42,314 nt of DNA from assembly GCA_943332105.1 (NCBI GenBank), contig CALQOD010000012.1:1-42314 (forward strand), given 5' to 3'. Made by a program: the position numbers and the translations under genes. This document shows, in pieces, positions 8,289 through 16,163 of the stretch; positions within the stretch are counted from its first letter, which is position 1; every line of letters begins with the position of its first letter. The notes under the pieces were generated by a model. That model was not told where the DNA came from and did not search any database. It worked only from the letters and a program-made list of their open reading frames with translations. The stretch is from Chitinophaga pinensis (lineage in GTDB: Bacteria; Bacteroidota; Bacteroidia; AKYH767-A; OLB10).

Positions 8289-9875
8289 AGATTTAATTTC
8301 AGAAAATAAGTTAACAAGTAACAGTAAAGCATAACCGCTTAAAAAAAGCATCAACGAATTATATCGTTTAGTTGAAATCCAATCGACGATTACAAACAAC
8401 ATCCAATAAAACAGAAAACATTCTAAGGCAGAAACACCTATGTTATTGGTGACCGCCCCTTTCAGATGCGTGAGTAGATTTAAAAAATCATTCATAAAAC
8501 AAATTATCTTTTCGTTACAAAAAGAAATTATATTTAGCACAACCATCCATTGTTGAAATACAATTTGTGCGATAGACAAATAAATAGCAATGGTACTTAA
8601 TGGAATTACGATCCAATTAGCGATGATAAAATAGTTAGGGAATTTTCCGAAAAGATAAAGACTAACTGGAAGTGTCATAATTTGTGCTGCGATTGACACA
8701 GAAGTAAACTCCCATACTTTATAGGCAATTGCACTTTTAACTTTCCAGATAGAAAGTATTTTCGGTTGCAAATAAACTATTCCATATACAGCGAGATAAG
8801 AAAGTATAAATCCTTTGTCGGTTAAATAAAAAGGATTGTACAACAACAGCACAAACATAGAAAGCACGAGTGAATTATAAATTGGACTATTCCCATTTAT
8901 CCACTTACCAATAATAACAACTGTGAGCATGGTTGCAGCACGAAAGACAGATGCTGACGATCCTGAAAGGACACTATACATCCAGATAAAAATCAAAATC
9001 GAAAGAAAATAAAGAGGACGCAAAAATTTATTTTTCTCTATTCGTCCAAATAAAGAAACGAGCAACAAATAAATTACTCCTACGTGCATACCTGAAACAG
9101 ATAACACATGCAACGTACCTGAATCGGTGTAAGCTTGATAAACGGATTTCGGAATAGCATCGTCATCACCTATAAGTAAGGCGGAAGCAACAGCAAATGC
9201 TTCTTGATTTTCTAAAGAACTTTGTAATACTGAATGGCATTTTTCACGATACCAATAAGCCAAAGAAACAAAATAATTTCCTTGATTACGAGCAACTAAT
9301 TTCCACTCACCTGATTTTATATATGCCTGCTTAAAAATTTGTTTGTTTGCTAAGTACTGACGATAATCGAAATTAGAATTAGGAATATTCTCAATGGATT
9401 TACAAATCAGATTCGTAGTGATTTCATCTCCGTATTTCAAGTTGATGGATGCAGAATCCTTTTTAAAATAAAGTAAAACTTGTCCTGATGAATTACAATC
9501 ACCTACCCTAATCACCTTGGCAAATGCCTTTATCGATTTTGCTTTTACCTCAGGAATCGAATTAATAACAATTTGACAATGCCCTTTTGAAAAATTCGAA
9601 AAATGATCTAAATAACAGTTCTCACGATACGCGTATGTATGCAAATAACCTAACAATACAAAAAGAAAGTGAAATAAAATCTGACGATTAATATTTTTAA
9701 AAAACAATCTGTAAAGTAGAATACAAAAAAATAGCAGTCCGCCTACCAACCATAAAACATTATCAAATGTAATCCCGATCAGATTAAGAACAATTCCAAG
9801 TATAAACGGAATTAAAATACGGAGTACGGGCACTGCTTTAAAAACTGGCCATTGATGAGCATGGGTATAATTCAC
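8229..9875 (-). CDS. comEC: ComEC/Rec2 family DNA-uptake membrane channel
   Basis: 548 residues with a GTG start at 9875. Two or three N-terminal membrane segments (about 18-80) precede a soluble DUF4131-like OB region (about 95-195). The ComEC core follows: ALLIGDDDAIPKSVYQAYTD and LHVLSVSGMHVGVIYLLL (about 232-270), then many hydrophobic helices to about 530. ComEC forms the inner-membrane channel that brings single-stranded DNA into the cytoplasm during natural transformation. The C-terminal MBL domain of Bacillus ComEC is absent. Upstream, TAATTTTG at 9888-9881 lies 5 bases before the GTG, supporting this start. The 3' end overlaps the convergent MBL gene by 60 bases. Confidence 0.86.
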   Translation of the reverse strand: MNYTHAHQWPVFKAVPVLRILIPFILGIVLNLIGITFDNVLWLVGGLLFFCILLYRLFFKNINRQILFHFLFVLLGYLHTYAYRENCYLDHFSNFSKGHCQIVINSIPEVKAKSIKAFAKVIRVGDCNSSGQVLLYFKKDSASINLKYGDEITTNLICKSIENIPNSNFDYRQYLANKQIFKQAYIKSGEWKLVARNQGNYFVSLAYWYREKCHSVLQSSLENQEAFAVASALLIGDDDAIPKSVYQAYTDSGTLHVLSVSGMHVGVIYLLLVSLFGRIEKNKFLRPLYFLSILIFIWMYSVLSGSSASVFRAATMLTVVIIGKWINGNSPIYNSLVLSMFVLLLYNPFYLTDKGFILSYLAVYGIVYLQPKILSIWKVKSAIAYKVWEFTSVSIAAQIMTLPVSLYLFGKFPNYFIIANWIVIPLSTIAIYLSIAQIVFQQWMVVLNIISFCNEKIICFMNDFLNLLTHLKGAVTNNIGVSALECFLFYWMLFVIVDWISTKRYNSLMLFLSGYALLLLVNLFSEIKSLQLAQFESLIHTNSLLSVF

Positions 9876-9880
9876 GGATT

Positions 9881-9888
9881 CAAAATTA
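9881..9888 (-). promoter_or_regulatory. -7 box of comEC, almost touching the start codon
   Basis: The minus strand carries TAATTTTG (9888-9881), matching TAnnTTTG, with only five bases before the GTG start at 9875. Transcription would begin at or next to the start codon. No clear -33 TTG is present at the expected distance. Confidence 0.45.
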
Positions 9889-9970
9889 GCGTGATAATTT
9901 ATGGATATCCGTTTTTAATTATTTACTAACGACTAATTCAATTTGCTAATGTGCTAATATGCTAATGTGC

Positions 9971-9998
9971 TCGCGTCCCGAAGAATCGGGACCGCGAT
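9971..9998. repeat. Palindrome TCGCG-TCCCGA-loop-TCGGGA-CGCGA in repeat copy A
   Basis: TCGCGTCCCGA (9971-9981), loop AGAA, and TCGGGA then CGCGA (9986-9991, 9993-9997, one-base bulge at 9992) form a strong hairpin. Copy B has the shorter hairpin GCGAGGCTTCGC (10179-10190) at the same place, so two different palindromes occupy equivalent sites. Confidence 0.65.
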
Positions 9999-10284
9999 GT
10001 GCTAATAGGTTAATGAGCTAAATAAATTCATTGTGTTTCATTAGCAAATCAGCGAAAAATCAAAAAATCATCTCTCAATACCATGGGGGGACAGCAGCCC
10101 CACCCCAAGGTAAAATTATTTAATCGAAAATAATTATTCGGTTATTAAGCATTTACAAACGATTAAGTTAATTTGATAGCGAGGCTTCGCGATGTGCTAA
10201 TAGGTTAATGTGCTAAATAAATTCAGTGTCTTTCATTAGCAAATTAGCAAACTATCTAATTAAACCATTAATTTCCTGCCCCAG

Positions 10285-10332
10285 TTTATCCCGAGAAAAC
10301 CTCGGGACTTTATCCCGAGAAAACCTCGGGAC
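10285..10332. repeat. Perfect tandem duplication of a 24-bp palindromic unit
   Basis: The 24 bases at 10285-10308 are repeated exactly at 10309-10332. Each copy holds the inverted repeat TCCCGAG-AAAAC-CTCGGGA. A close relative forms the terminator at 38190-38222, and a variant lies at 9976-9991, so this is a dispersed REP-like palindrome family. Confidence 0.8.
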
Positions 10333-10429
10333 CGCATTAAAATTATTTAATTGAAACTATTTATTCGATTAGTAACCATTTACAAACGTTTAATTTCAAT
10401 ACCCTACCTTACCCAACAATTTTTCTTCC

Positions 10430-10437
10430 TATTTTTG
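10430..10437 (+). promoter_or_regulatory. -7 box of the rhomboid gene, four bases before ATG
   Basis: TATTTTTG at 10430-10437 fits TAnnTTTG and is followed by only AACT before the ATG at 10442. This predicts a leaderless or nearly leaderless transcript. No TTG is seen about 20 bases upstream. Confidence 0.45.
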
Positions 10438-10441
10438 AACT

Positions 10442-11059
10442 ATGACCATTACATTCATAATCCTCCTACTTACAGTCGCAACTTCCATCATCGGATTTTC
10501 CAACCCAACCTTTCAATCGAAAGGAATGCTGAACCCCTACATGGTGCATCATCGTAAGGAATACTGGCGATTACTCAGCTCTGGATTTCTACATGCTGGA
10601 TTTTTTCATTTGCTTATCAATATGATGGTCTTATTTGGATTCGGAACCATCGTTGAAAGCTACTACAGAGAATTATTCCCACAGAATGGTAAAATCTATT
10701 TTGCCATATTATACCTCGGTGGAATTTTAGTTGCGAATGTTCCCTCATTAAATAAACATAAAGACAATGTGTATTATAATTCGCTAGGAGCTTCAGGCGC
10801 GGTAGCAGCAATATTGTTCGCTTCTATTTTATTCGATCCATGGCAAAAGATTTACATCTTCGGGATATTACCTTTACCAGGAGTAATTCTTGGTCCTTTG
10901 TATTTATTTTTTGAATACACCATGTCGAAGCGCGGTGGCACCAACATTAACCACGATGCCCATTTTTACGGAGCTATATTCGGCTTACTTTACACGATCA
11001 TCCTTGATCCGACAATATTAAAAGATTTCTTTAATGTTTTAATGAATCCTCCTTTCTAA
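10442..11059 (+). CDS. Rhomboid-family intramembrane serine protease
   Basis: 205 residues with six predicted membrane helices and almost no extra domains, the compact bacterial rhomboid form. The catalytic Ser is in GASGA (Ser118) and the partner His in NHDAHFYGA (His174). The conserved HLLINM (His56, Asn60) lies in the second helix. Rhomboids cleave single-pass membrane proteins inside the bilayer; the substrate here is unknown. Its stop codon overlaps the start of the aminotransferase gene by one base (TAATG), so the two are cotranslated. It is divergent from comEC across the repeat region. Confidence 0.9.
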   Translation: MTITFIILLLTVATSIIGFSNPTFQSKGMLNPYMVHHRKEYWRLLSSGFLHAGFFHLLINMMVLFGFGTIVESYYRELFPQNGKIYFAILYLGGILVANVPSLNKHKDNVYYNSLGASGAVAAILFASILFDPWQKIYIFGILPLPGVILGPLYLFFEYTMSKRGGTNINHDAHFYGAIFGLLYTIILDPTILKDFFNVLMNPPF

Positions 11060-11871
11060 TGATTTGCGTTAACGGGAATTTTATTGAATCAGAAGCTGTA
11101 ATCAATCGTGCAATGCTTTTTGGCGATGGCTTTTTTGAATCGATGCGTATTCATAAAAACGAAATTCTACTCGAAGAATTTCATCTACAACGAATAAAAC
11201 AGTCGGCTGAATTATTACAACTAAATTGCACCGAAACATTTCTTCAAGAATTAAAATCGAATATTCATAAAACCTTAACTGCGAATAAACATCATGATCA
11301 TGCGCGTATTCGTGTAAGCATTTATCGCGGGGGCGGTGGACTCTATGCTTCTACCTCGGATGAAATAAATTATTTGATTAGCGCAAATTCATTGGACAAC
11401 TTTTATCAGTTTGCTAAAAAAGGACTATCAATCGATTTTTATCAAGAACAAGTCAAAGCAGCGGGAAAATACAGTTGTATAAAATCGTTGAGTAGTCAGT
11501 TGTATGTGATGGCATCCATCTATGCACAACAACACAGCTTTGATGAAATCGTTATCTTAAATCATCAGCAAAATTGTATTGAAGGAAACACAAGCAATCT
11601 TTTTATCATATCCAACAATACGATTTACACTCCTCCTATTTCTGATGGATGCGTGGATGGTGTATTCAAAAATTTTCTGATAGCTTTATTACAGAAAAAT
11701 AATTTCAAAATAGAAATTCAAAGTATCACACAACAGGATTTATTAAATGCAGATGAAGTTTTCTTCTGCAATGCTGTCCGTGGAATTCGTTGGGTGAATA
11801 ATTTAGGAAACAAAATTTATCGCAACAATATCACGCAATCGATATTCGATTTACTGCTACAGCAATTATAA
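11059..11871 (+). CDS. Class IV PLP-dependent aminotransferase (PabC/IlvE/Dat-like)
   Basis: 270 residues. FGDGFFESMR (about 21-30), the pair His42/Arg45 in FHLQRIK, the PLP lysine in CIKSLSSQLYVMA (Lys142) and EGNTSNLFI (about 175-183) mark fold-type IV PLP enzymes. Members include aminodeoxychorismate lyase (folate synthesis), branched-chain and D-amino-acid aminotransferases. The compact length and neighbouring motifs favour a PabC-like role, but no folate or chorismate partner lies in the same transcript, so the substrate is left open. It overlaps the rhomboid stop by one base. It converges on the ABC-F gene with a 14-base gap and no obvious terminator. Confidence 0.84.
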   Translation: MICVNGNFIESEAVINRAMLFGDGFFESMRIHKNEILLEEFHLQRIKQSAELLQLNCTETFLQELKSNIHKTLTANKHHDHARIRVSIYRGGGGLYASTSDEINYLISANSLDNFYQFAKKGLSIDFYQEQVKAAGKYSCIKSLSSQLYVMASIYAQQHSFDEIVILNHQQNCIEGNTSNLFIISNNTIYTPPISDGCVDGVFKNFLIALLQKNNFKIEIQSITQQDLLNADEVFFCNAVRGIRWVNNLGNKIYRNNITQSIFDLLLQQL

Positions 11872-11885
11872 AATCTAAAAAAAAA

Positions 11886-13760
11886 TTATTTTTCTTGCAA
11901 CTCTAGCCAGCGAATTGTTTTTAAGTCGATGGCCACTTCCGTTTTTTGATAATCGATAGCCGCTTTAGCTAATGCATCGTGCGACTGGCTTGTATCATTC
12001 ATCAATTCGACAATACCTTTTTTCTTCACTTCTAAATCTTCTAGCTCTTTCTCGATGGCTTCTAACTCGCGTTGCTCTTTAAAGCTCAACTTCGATTTCT
12101 TCACAGGAGCTGCTTCTATCTTTTCTTCTACCTTTTCTGCTTTTGCTTTATCTAGTTTAGCTTGTTGCTTTGCACTGATTTCAAACAACTCACGATAATC
12201 TGTGTAATTACCATGAATATCTTTCACCACACCCGTTCCATCTAACACAAAAACGTGATCTACTAATCGATCCATGAAATAACGGTCATGCGTTACCATT
12301 AACATACAACCCTGATAACCTTCTAAAAATTCTTCAAGAATATTCAACGTAACGATATCTAAATCGTTAGTAGGCTCATCTAAAATTAAAAAGTTCGGAT
12401 TCTTTAAAAGTATGGTCAATAAATACAAACGCTTCTTCTCTCCCCCGCTTAACTTCGATACAAATGCATGTTGCTTCGCCCCTGAGAAATTAAAGTGATT
12501 CAAAAATTGAGATACTGCAATCCAATTTCCATTACCTGTTTCCACAAATTCCGCAATGTCTTTCACCACATCAATCACACGCTTGTCTTCTGGCAATTGC
12601 ATTCCCTGTTGCGAATAATATCCGTATACCACTGTCTCGCCCGATTTTACCTTTCCTTGATCTGGCTTTGTTAATTCCATAATGATGTTCAACAAAGTTG
12701 ACTTACCTGCACCATTACGACCAATCAATCCAATTTTTTCTCCGCGTTTAAACGTATAAGAAAAATCTTTCATCAAGGTTTTACCGTCGTACGATTTACA
12801 AACATTTTCTAATTCTAAAATCTTACTCCCCAGTCGATTCATTTGCATTGTCATCTGCATTTTCGTTTCCGTCTTCTTACTTTTAGCAACTTCTTCTACA
12901 TCGTAAAATGAATCTTGTCGCGATTTTGATTTTGTTGTACGTGCTTTAGGCTGGCGACGCATCCATTCTAACTCTTTGCGATAAGTGTTTCTTGCCTTGT
13001 CAACCGTAGCGCGTTGCTGCGCCTCACGTTCTTCTTTCTTTTCTAAATAGTAAGCATAGCCGCCATTGTAAGTATAAATCTTACCATCTTCTATTTCAGC
13101 AATCGAATTACAAACAGTATCTAAGAAATAACGATCGTGACTAATCAATAAAATCGTTTTGTTTTGGCGCTTCAAATAATTCTCTAACCATTCAATCATG
13201 TCTAAATCGAGGTGATTGGTAGGCTCATCTAATAACAACAACTCATGATCTTCAATCAGCAAACGTGCTAATGAAATTCTTTTTTTCTGTCCGCCGGATA
13301 ACTGATTAACTGGCTTATCTAAATCATGAATACCCAAACGACCTAACACTTCAGATGCGCGAGCTTCATAATCCCATCCATTTAATGAATCCAAGATATC
13401 CATCACATTTTGCAACTCCACAGGATCCACATTCTCACCCAATTCCAATAATCTTTCATATTCACCAATTGCGTGTAATACAGGATGGCCTGGCTCAAAA
13501 ATACAATCTAGAATAGATGCTCCAGGTGTAAAAAAGGGGTCTTGTTCTAAATAACCCATTCGCAGATCAGAACGATAGGATACTTTTCCTGAATCAGGTG
13601 TTTCTTTACCTGCAACAATTTTCAGTAACGTAGTTTTACCACTTCCATTGGCAGCAATTAGTGCCAATTTCTGTCCTTCATTTAATGAGATATCAAGATC
13701 AGAAAATAGCGGTTTCTCATTAAACGACTTACTGATTTTTTCGGCGGTAAAAATATTCAT
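11886..13760 (-). CDS. ABC-F family ATPase (Uup-like)
   Basis: 624 residues from the ATG at 13760. An in-frame start at 13865 would add 35 residues overlapping the divergent GNAT gene and the promoter, and family members begin at MNIFTAEKISKSF, so the shorter start is used. Two ABC domains without membrane segments: first GSGKTTLLK, LSGGQKKRISLARLL, LLLDEPTNHLDLDMIEWLE; second GRNGAGKSTLLNI, LSGGEKKRLYLLTILL, LILDEPTNDLDI. A charged linker lies between them and a C-terminal coiled coil (LSFKEQRELEAIEKELEDLE) is typical of Uup. ABC-F proteins act on ribosomes or, for Uup, also on branched DNA. The -7 box TACTTTTG ends four bases before the ATG. Confidence 0.88.
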   Translation of the reverse strand: MNIFTAEKISKSFNEKPLFSDLDISLNEGQKLALIAANGSGKTTLLKIVAGKETPDSGKVSYRSDLRMGYLEQDPFFTPGASILDCIFEPGHPVLHAIGEYERLLELGENVDPVELQNVMDILDSLNGWDYEARASEVLGRLGIHDLDKPVNQLSGGQKKRISLARLLIEDHELLLLDEPTNHLDLDMIEWLENYLKRQNKTILLISHDRYFLDTVCNSIAEIEDGKIYTYNGGYAYYLEKKEEREAQQRATVDKARNTYRKELEWMRRQPKARTTKSKSRQDSFYDVEEVAKSKKTETKMQMTMQMNRLGSKILELENVCKSYDGKTLMKDFSYTFKRGEKIGLIGRNGAGKSTLLNIIMELTKPDQGKVKSGETVVYGYYSQQGMQLPEDKRVIDVVKDIAEFVETGNGNWIAVSQFLNHFNFSGAKQHAFVSKLSGGEKKRLYLLTILLKNPNFLILDEPTNDLDIVTLNILEEFLEGYQGCMLMVTHDRYFMDRLVDHVFVLDGTGVVKDIHGNYTDYRELFEISAKQQAKLDKAKAEKVEEKIEAAPVKKSKLSFKEQRELEAIEKELEDLEVKKKGIVELMNDTSQSHDALAKAAIDYQKTEVAIDLKTIRWLELQEK

Positions 13761-13764
13761 GGCG

Positions 13765-13815
13765 CAAAAGTACGGATTGCGCTCCAATTGTCGATTGCGG
13801 GAATGATTATCTTTG
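13765..13815. promoter_or_regulatory. Divergent promoters for the ABC-F and GNAT-aroC transcripts
   Basis: Minus strand: TACTTTTG (13772-13765) precedes the ABC-F ATG by 4 bases. Plus strand: TATCTTTG (13808-13815) precedes the GNAT ATG by 7 bases, and a TTG at 13788-13790 lies 17 bases upstream of it, slightly shorter than the usual 19-20. Both match TAnnTTTG, and the two transcripts would have little or no leader. Confidence 0.55.
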
Positions 13816-13822
13816 TTGCTGG

Positions 13823-14314
13823 ATGAACATTCAATTGCATAAAGCTCAAACGCAGGATATTCCACAGATTACATCACTAGCATGTAAAATCTGGAAGGCC
13901 TACTACCCTGCCATAATAACGCATGAGCAGATTAATTATATGCTGGATAAATTTTATTCGATCTCCTCGTTGGAAGAACAGATGAATAATGACCAGGATT
14001 TTTATCTGATTAACAGCAATGGTATTTCTGTTGGATATCTTTCCATAGCTAAACAAAATGAAGGCGACTATTATCTGAATAAATTTTATATCGACCCTGA
14101 CGAGCACAGAAAAAATATTGGAGAAAATTCATTTTTACTTTTGCTTGATTTACTTCCTGATTTGAATACAATGCGATTGACAGTAAACAGAACTAATTTT
14201 AAATCGATAAACTTTTATTTTAAATTAGGGTTTATCATTGAAGAGGTGAAAGATTTTGATATTGGTAATAACTACTTCATGAATGACTTTATCATGATTT
14301 ATAAAAAACGATAA
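13823..14314 (+). CDS. GNAT family N-acetyltransferase
   Basis: 163 residues. Starts [20 protein letters not shown], the usual first strand and helix of a GNAT fold. [20 protein letters not shown] (about 87-106) is the acetyl-CoA pyrophosphate-binding motif A, here H-R-K-N-I-G rather than the classic R-G-x-G-x-[21 protein letters not shown] (motif B region) is well kept. Members transfer acetyl from acetyl-CoA to amines of many substrates; the substrate is not predictable here. It is followed after two bases by aroC, so it may simply share that transcript. Confidence 0.84.
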   Translation: MNIQLHKAQTQDIPQITSLACKIWKAYYPAIITHEQINYMLDKFYSISSLEEQMNNDQDFYLINSNGISVGYLSIAKQNEGDYYLNKFYIDPDEHRKNIGENSFLLLLDLLPDLNTMRLTVNRTNFKSINFYFKLGFIIEEVKDFDIGNNYFMNDFIMIYKKR

Positions 14315-14316
14315 TT

Positions 14317-15396
14317 ATGGCTGGTAATACATTCGGAAAACTTTTTCGCATCACAACATTTGGCGAATCACACGGGGCAGGAATTGGTGTTGTGATTGAT
14401 GGTTGTCCTGCGGGATTATTAATCGACGAAAATTTTATTACGCATCAGCTAAAACGTCGTAAACCAGGACAAAGTGCTATCACTACATCTCGTAATGAAG
14501 ATGAACAATTTGAAATTTTATCAGGTGTATTTGAAGGTAAATCCACAGGCGCCCCCATTGCTATTTTTATTCGCAATAAGGACACAAAATCAGAAGATTA
14601 TTTGCATTTGAAAGATGTATATCGTCCGAATCATGCTGACTATACCTACGAGCAGAAATATGGCATTCGTGATTATCGTGGAAGTGGAAGAGCATCCGCA
14701 CGAGAAACCGTAGCACGCGTTTTAGGAGGATCAGTAGCACAACTATTATTAGATCATCATCAAATTTCGATTCACGCTTTTGTTAGTTCCGTTGGACCTA
14801 TATCGCTGGATAAAAACATTAACGCAATTGACTTATCATCTATCGAAGACTCGATTGTTCGTTGTCCCGATGCCGTTATTGCTAAGCAAATGGAAGAATA
14901 CATTCTATCAGTAAAAGAAGCTGGCGACAGTATTGGTGGATGTATTACCTGCGTGATTCAAGGTGTGCCTGTTGGATTAGGCGAACCTGTTTTTGATAAG
15001 CTTCATGCCGACTTAGCTAAGGCCATGATGAGTATTAATGCTGTTAAAGGATTTGAAATTGGCGATGGCTTTTCAAGTACGCTAAGAAATGGAAGTGAAC
15101 ATAATGATGTATTTGTAAATTCAGATGCAGGGATCAAAACTGCTACCAATAACTCCGGTGGAATTCAAGGTGGAATCAGCAATGGCGAAACAATTTATTT
15201 TCGTGTTGCTTTCAAACCTGTTTCTACGATTATGCAAGATCAACAAAGCATTGACAAAAACGGTAATGCCATAACGTTAGTAGGTAAAGGTCGACATGAC
15301 CCATGTGTAGTACCACGCGCAGTACCTATTGTTGAATCGATGGCGGCGTTGGTGATTGCAGATCATTTGTTGAGAAATAGAGGAACAAGGGTTTAA
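14317..15396 (+). CDS. aroC: Chorismate synthase
   Basis: 359 residues, the normal length. The enzyme converts 5-enolpyruvylshikimate 3-phosphate to chorismate, the last common step to aromatic amino acids and folate, using reduced [23 protein letters not shown] at the start, [16 protein letters not shown], the signature [16 protein letters not shown] (about 125-140), [12 protein letters not shown] (about 276-287) and the closing [16 protein letters not shown] (about 327-342) are all present. The ATG lies two bases after the GNAT stop, so the two genes are probably one transcript from the TATCTTTG box at 13808. No other aro genes are in the window. Confidence 0.96.
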   Translation: MAGNTFGKLFRITTFGESHGAGIGVVIDGCPAGLLIDENFITHQLKRRKPGQSAITTSRNEDEQFEILSGVFEGKSTGAPIAIFIRNKDTKSEDYLHLKDVYRPNHADYTYEQKYGIRDYRGSGRASARETVARVLGGSVAQLLLDHHQISIHAFVSSVGPISLDKNINAIDLSSIEDSIVRCPDAVIAKQMEEYILSVKEAGDSIGGCITCVIQGVPVGLGEPVFDKLHADLAKAMMSINAVKGFEIGDGFSSTLRNGSEHNDVFVNSDAGIKTATNNSGGIQGGISNGETIYFRVAFKPVSTIMQDQQSIDKNGNAITLVGKGRHDPCVVPRAVPIVESMAALVIADHLLRNRGTRV

Positions 15397-15445
15397 TTTT
15401 ACAATTTGCTAATTTGAAAATTGGATATTGACGATTACTTTTCCG

Positions 15446-15461
15446 ATAGTTCGGGAACTAT
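15446..15461. repeat. Perfect 7-bp-arm palindrome downstream of aroC
   Basis: ATAGTTC-GG-GAACTAT is a perfect inverted repeat. Just before it, 15400-15422 (acaatttgctaatttg) resembles the gctaat blocks of the 9.9-10.4 kb repeats, so this gap may hold a decayed copy of that element. No T-run follows, so it is a weak terminator candidate. Confidence 0.4.
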
Positions 15462-15575
15462 TAGGCATAAACCGCATATAAACTGTAACTATTTCTATAG
15501 GTTTTATATTACCCAAAGTTGGAATTTTAATGTTTTCTAAAAAAATAGTTATCTTGCATCCTATAAGTTAATAAA

Positions 15576-16019
15576 ATGAAAAAAGTAATCTTGTTTGCAT
15601 TTGCCGCATGGACCATTATTTCCTGCGAAAGCAACTCAAAAAATATAGTAGTAGTTTACGATACTATCAATGTAGATACAGCCTTAATTCAAATTGATTC
15701 AATTGCACCAGATAAAAATTTTTCAGGCATATTACCCTGCAAAGATTGTGACGGAATCAACATCTATTTAACGCTGCACTTAGATAGTACTTTTCATTAT
15801 ACCGAATCAAAAATAAATGATACAATTCAAAATGCAATATCAGAAAAGACAGGGATCTACTCTATCGATTCTAATAAGGTTGCAGAAGTAATTGATTTGA
15901 AGTTCGCAGATGGATCAAAATTGTATTTTCAAATCTATGGAGATACGGCCATTAAGCTTTTGAATTCTAAAATGAATGCATTAACAACAGATCAGAATAC
16001 ATTCCTGAAAAGGAATTAA
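15576..16019 (+). CDS. NlpE-like copper-resistance/envelope lipoprotein
   Basis: 147 residues. A short signal peptide ends in a lipobox-like WTIIS-C (Cys17), predicting a lipid-anchored protein. From about residue 47 it carries the NlpE N-terminal domain start NFSGILPCKDCDGINIYLTL, with the CxxC pair Cys55/Cys58, followed by small beta strands (TGIYSID, LYFQIYGD). NlpE-type proteins sense envelope or copper stress in enterobacteria; for Bacteroidota homologues the role is not settled. It stands alone, and a strong terminator at 16040-16072 follows. Upstream, TATCTTGC is only a near match to the -7 consensus. Confidence 0.75.
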   Translation: MKKVILFAFAAWTIISCESNSKNIVVVYDTINVDTALIQIDSIAPDKNFSGILPCKDCDGINIYLTLHLDSTFHYTESKINDTIQNAISEKTGIYSIDSNKVAEVIDLKFADGSKLYFQIYGDTAIKLLNSKMNALTTDQNTFLKRN

Positions 16020-16039
16020 TCAGGAACCAAAAATTTAGT

Positions 16040-16072
16040 AAAACCTCTTAATTAATTTTAAGAGGTTTTTTT
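16040..16072 (+). terminator. Intrinsic terminator of the NlpE-like gene
   Basis: AAAACCTCTTAA (16040-16051) and TTAAGAGGTTTT (16058-16069) are perfect 12-base arms around a 6-base loop. The run of seven T at 16066-16072 includes the last arm bases. Confidence 0.85.
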
Positions 16073-16102
16073 ATTTGTCTTGTACTCAAAAATCATCCTA
16101 AT

Positions 16103-16135
16103 AAAAAATCGGCAGCCATTTCTGACTGCCGATTT
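16103..16135 (-). terminator. Intrinsic terminator of the 918-residue T9SS protein gene
   Basis: Read on the minus strand, AAATCGGCAG (16135-16126) pairs perfectly with CTGCCGATTT (16115-16106) around a 10-base loop and is followed by more T. It lies 29 bases past the stop codon at 16164. Confidence 0.8.
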
Positions 16136-16163
16136 GAAGTATTTAAGATTACAAACAATTTTT

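Larger units (their letters stand above)
9889..10429. repeat. Gene-free region with three degenerate copies of a ~0.2-kb unit
   Basis: No coding frame is supported between comEC and the rhomboid gene. Copy A (to about 10110), copy B (10111-10337) and a partial copy C (10338-10400) share blocks. 9993-10053 and 10188-10248 are 61-base near-identical segments starting CGCGATGTGCTAATAGGT. 10111-10174 and 10338-10400 both start TAAAATTATTTAAT and continue in parallel. A period-8 stretch of gctaatgt/gctaatat lies at 9945-9971, and its complement (cattagcaaat) at 10040-10050 gives a long imperfect hairpin. A G/C-rich island lies at 10085-10107. Palindromes of the form TCCCGA...TCGGGA are embedded. 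No tRNA or transposase trace is visible. Confidence 0.75.

Noticed and set aside
7449-9875. MBL-fold gene as the detached ComEC nuclease domain
   Set aside because: The genes are convergent, and the MBL protein is cytosolic with lactonase-like features; no evidence ties it to DNA uptake.
9945-10332. Possible CRISPR array in the repeat region
   Set aside because: The repeats are of unequal length and unevenly spaced, with no unique spacers of constant size and no cas genes nearby.
11872-11885. Terminator between the class IV aminotransferase and ABC-F genes
   Set aside because: The 14-base gap is only A/T-rich; no stem can be formed.
13761-13865. 35-residue N-terminal extension of the ABC-F protein
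   Set aside because: It overlaps the GNAT start and the promoter region and has no family similarity; the ATG at 13760 gives the usual N-terminus.
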